Position numbers and translations under genes: made by a program. From Paenibacillus sp. FJAT-26967 (GTDB lineage: Bacteria > Bacillota > Bacilli > Paenibacillales > NBRC-103111), in assembly GCF_001541095.1 (NCBI RefSeq), contig NZ_LMXH01000002.1:448671-512670 (forward strand): 64,000 bases of DNA. Reading direction: 5' to 3'. Positions 63,301 to 64,000 of the stretch are shown in pieces (the stretch's first letter is position 1; each line of letters opens with the position of its first letter). Under the pieces are notes generated by a model. The model searched no databases and was not told where the DNA came from. It saw only the letters and a list, made by a program, of their open reading frames with translations.

Positions 63301-63620
63301 AAGAGCCCATCATGCAGGAATGGAATGAACAGACCATTCAGCGCGCAGTTTCGGAGCATAGATCCTTTGCCGTTTTCTTTCATACACCGCTGTGCGGTAC
63401 TTGCAAAGTGGCCCGGAGGATGCTTGAAGTCCTCATACAAATGGAGCCGGCAATACCGCTTAAGGCATGTAACGCCAACTATATGCCTGGTTTCGTCCAA
63501 GAGTGGCAAATCTCTTCTGTCCCCTGTATAGTGGTGATAGAGAGAGGCAGGGTTGTACGTACCCTGTATGCCATGAATTCCGTGGAATATTTGTTGTCTG
63601 AGCTTCGCGTATTGACCTGA
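63297..63620 (+). CDS. Thioredoxin-family protein (YusE-like)
   Basis: A 107-residue cytoplasmic thioredoxin-fold protein. The redox site is LCGTCK (CGTC rather than CGPC), near 33-37, and a cis-Pro follows in ISSVPCIVV. It resembles Bacillus YusE/YtpP-type thioredoxin-like proteins. The start overlaps the stop of the unknown gene upstream. Partner proteins are not evident. Confidence 0.88.
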   Translation: MKEPIMQEWNEQTIQRAVSEHRSFAVFFHTPLCGTCKVARRMLEVLIQMEPAIPLKACNANYMPGFVQEWQISSVPCIVVIERGRVVRTLYAMNSVEYLLSELRVLT

Positions 63621-63695
63621 CAGCGGGATCGGGCTAAATGACTTCTCTAGTTCTAACCTGAATACGCAGTTCCATTGAGAAAGGAGCAATCTTGT

Positions 63696-64000
63696 ATGAA
63701 TCTTAGGAACGAATTTGCTGCTTCCGTCGGCGATCTGGTTAAGGGTGAGTACAAAACCGGTGAATATATCGGCCGGATTGTAGAGATAAACTCCCCTGTC
63801 AAAGCAGCGGTTCAAGTGCTTGCGGTCATAAAGCATCCTACTCAAGGAAATCTTCACACGGCTGACAAGAATGATTTGCGTTACTTTCAGCAGCGTCGTG
63901 CGCTTGCATACCAGGAGATTGCCCTGATGCCGCTGGTAACGATCCGTTCTTATAACGGGGATGTCCCGGATTACATGTTATCTCTGCAGCATGCTCTTGA
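63696..64000 (+). CDS. kapB: Kinase-associated protein B, 5' part
   Basis: An open frame running off the right edge; 101 codons are visible. AAAGGAG eight bases upstream marks the ATG. The residues KTGEYIGRIVEI, VLAVIKHPTQGNLH, RRALAYQE and GDVPDYMLSLQ fit KapB, which in B. subtilis supports KinB in the sporulation phosphorelay. An antisense frame covers the same DNA but lacks a ribosome site. Confidence 0.82.
   Translation, partial: MNLRNEFAASVGDLVKGEYKTGEYIGRIVEINSPVKAAVQVLAVIKHPTQGNLHTADKNDLRYFQQRRALAYQEIALMPLVTIRSYNGDVPDYMLSLQHAL

Noticed and set aside
63222-63857. 211-codon minus frame near the right edge
   Set aside because: It is antisense to the thioredoxin-like gene and kapB, both with good ribosome sites.

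Overview
The window looks like chromosomal DNA of an endospore-forming, monoderm Firmicute of the Paenibacillus/Paenibacillaceae kind. Reasons: strong GGAGG-type ribosome sites before almost every gene, many TTG and GTG starts, Bacillus-like gene orders (spoVK-hflX-ynbB-glnR-glnA; lexA-yneA..ynzC; the yprA-yprB pair), sporulation genes (spoVK, kapB), Firmicute-type SOS boxes and a Tad pilus locus without outer-membrane parts. No rRNA, tRNA, CRISPR array, insertion sequence or prophage was seen. The genus assignment is an inference from gene content and order.

Layout. 1-6.3 kb: the 3' part of a class A penicillin-binding protein with an Asn/Gly tail, a small coiled-coil protein, a strikingly Met-rich 71-residue protein (48% Met) on the minus strand, an SDR oxidoreductase, lipoate ligase lplJ and a coupled zinc-ribbon protein. 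6.3-12.2 kb: a 48-codon ORF coupled to spoVK, then hflX, ynbB, and glnR-glnA behind two GlnR-type operators. 12.3-15.6 kb: lexA and a divergent yneA sharing an SOS-box-rich control region, ynzC, a HAD phosphatase and acireductone dioxygenase. 15.8-20 kb: a minus-strand respiratory dehydrogenase unit (Tat-signal small subunit, GMC flavoprotein, tatC, tatA) preceded by a lipoprotein cytochrome c. 20-25.7 kb: metH, rnz and a nitroreductase.

25.9-33.8 kb: a carotenoid cluster with two arms diverging from one intergenic control region. The minus arm has a phytoene/squalene-synthase homologue, a CruF-type hydratase, a GT2 glycosyltransferase and a CrtI-family enzyme. The plus arm has two tandem CrtI-family enzymes. 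No GGPP synthase is present, so a C30 product that is hydrated and glycosylated is the simplest reading. 34-40.1 kb: a DNA-repair stretch (mrfA/yprA, mrfB/yprB, an Fpg/Nei glycosylase, an endonuclease IV homologue and a small receiver-like protein). 40.2-42.6 kb: an ABC ATPase, an RlmM-like methyltransferase and TspO.

42.65-53.8 kb: a complete monoderm Tad/Flp-type pilus operon. It has a strong promoter, a leader hairpin, a 30-residue membrane peptide, CpaE-like and CpaF ATPases, TadB, TadC, four pilin- or TadE-like proteins, a prepilin peptidase and a DUF6382-FHA protein. 53.9-62.6 kb: three ABC-F ATPases (YfmM-, YfmR- and YkpA-like) interspersed with a Dabb protein, an ECF sigma/anti-sigma pair with a good candidate autoregulated promoter, and an M42 peptidase. 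62.7-64 kb: an unknown protein coupled to a thioredoxin-like protein, and the start of kapB, cut by the window end.

The best candidates for something undescribed are the Met-rich mini-protein, the three-desaturase carotenoid cluster with its shared control region, the dehydrogenase operon that carries its own Tat translocase, and the Tad operon leader with its truncated first gene.
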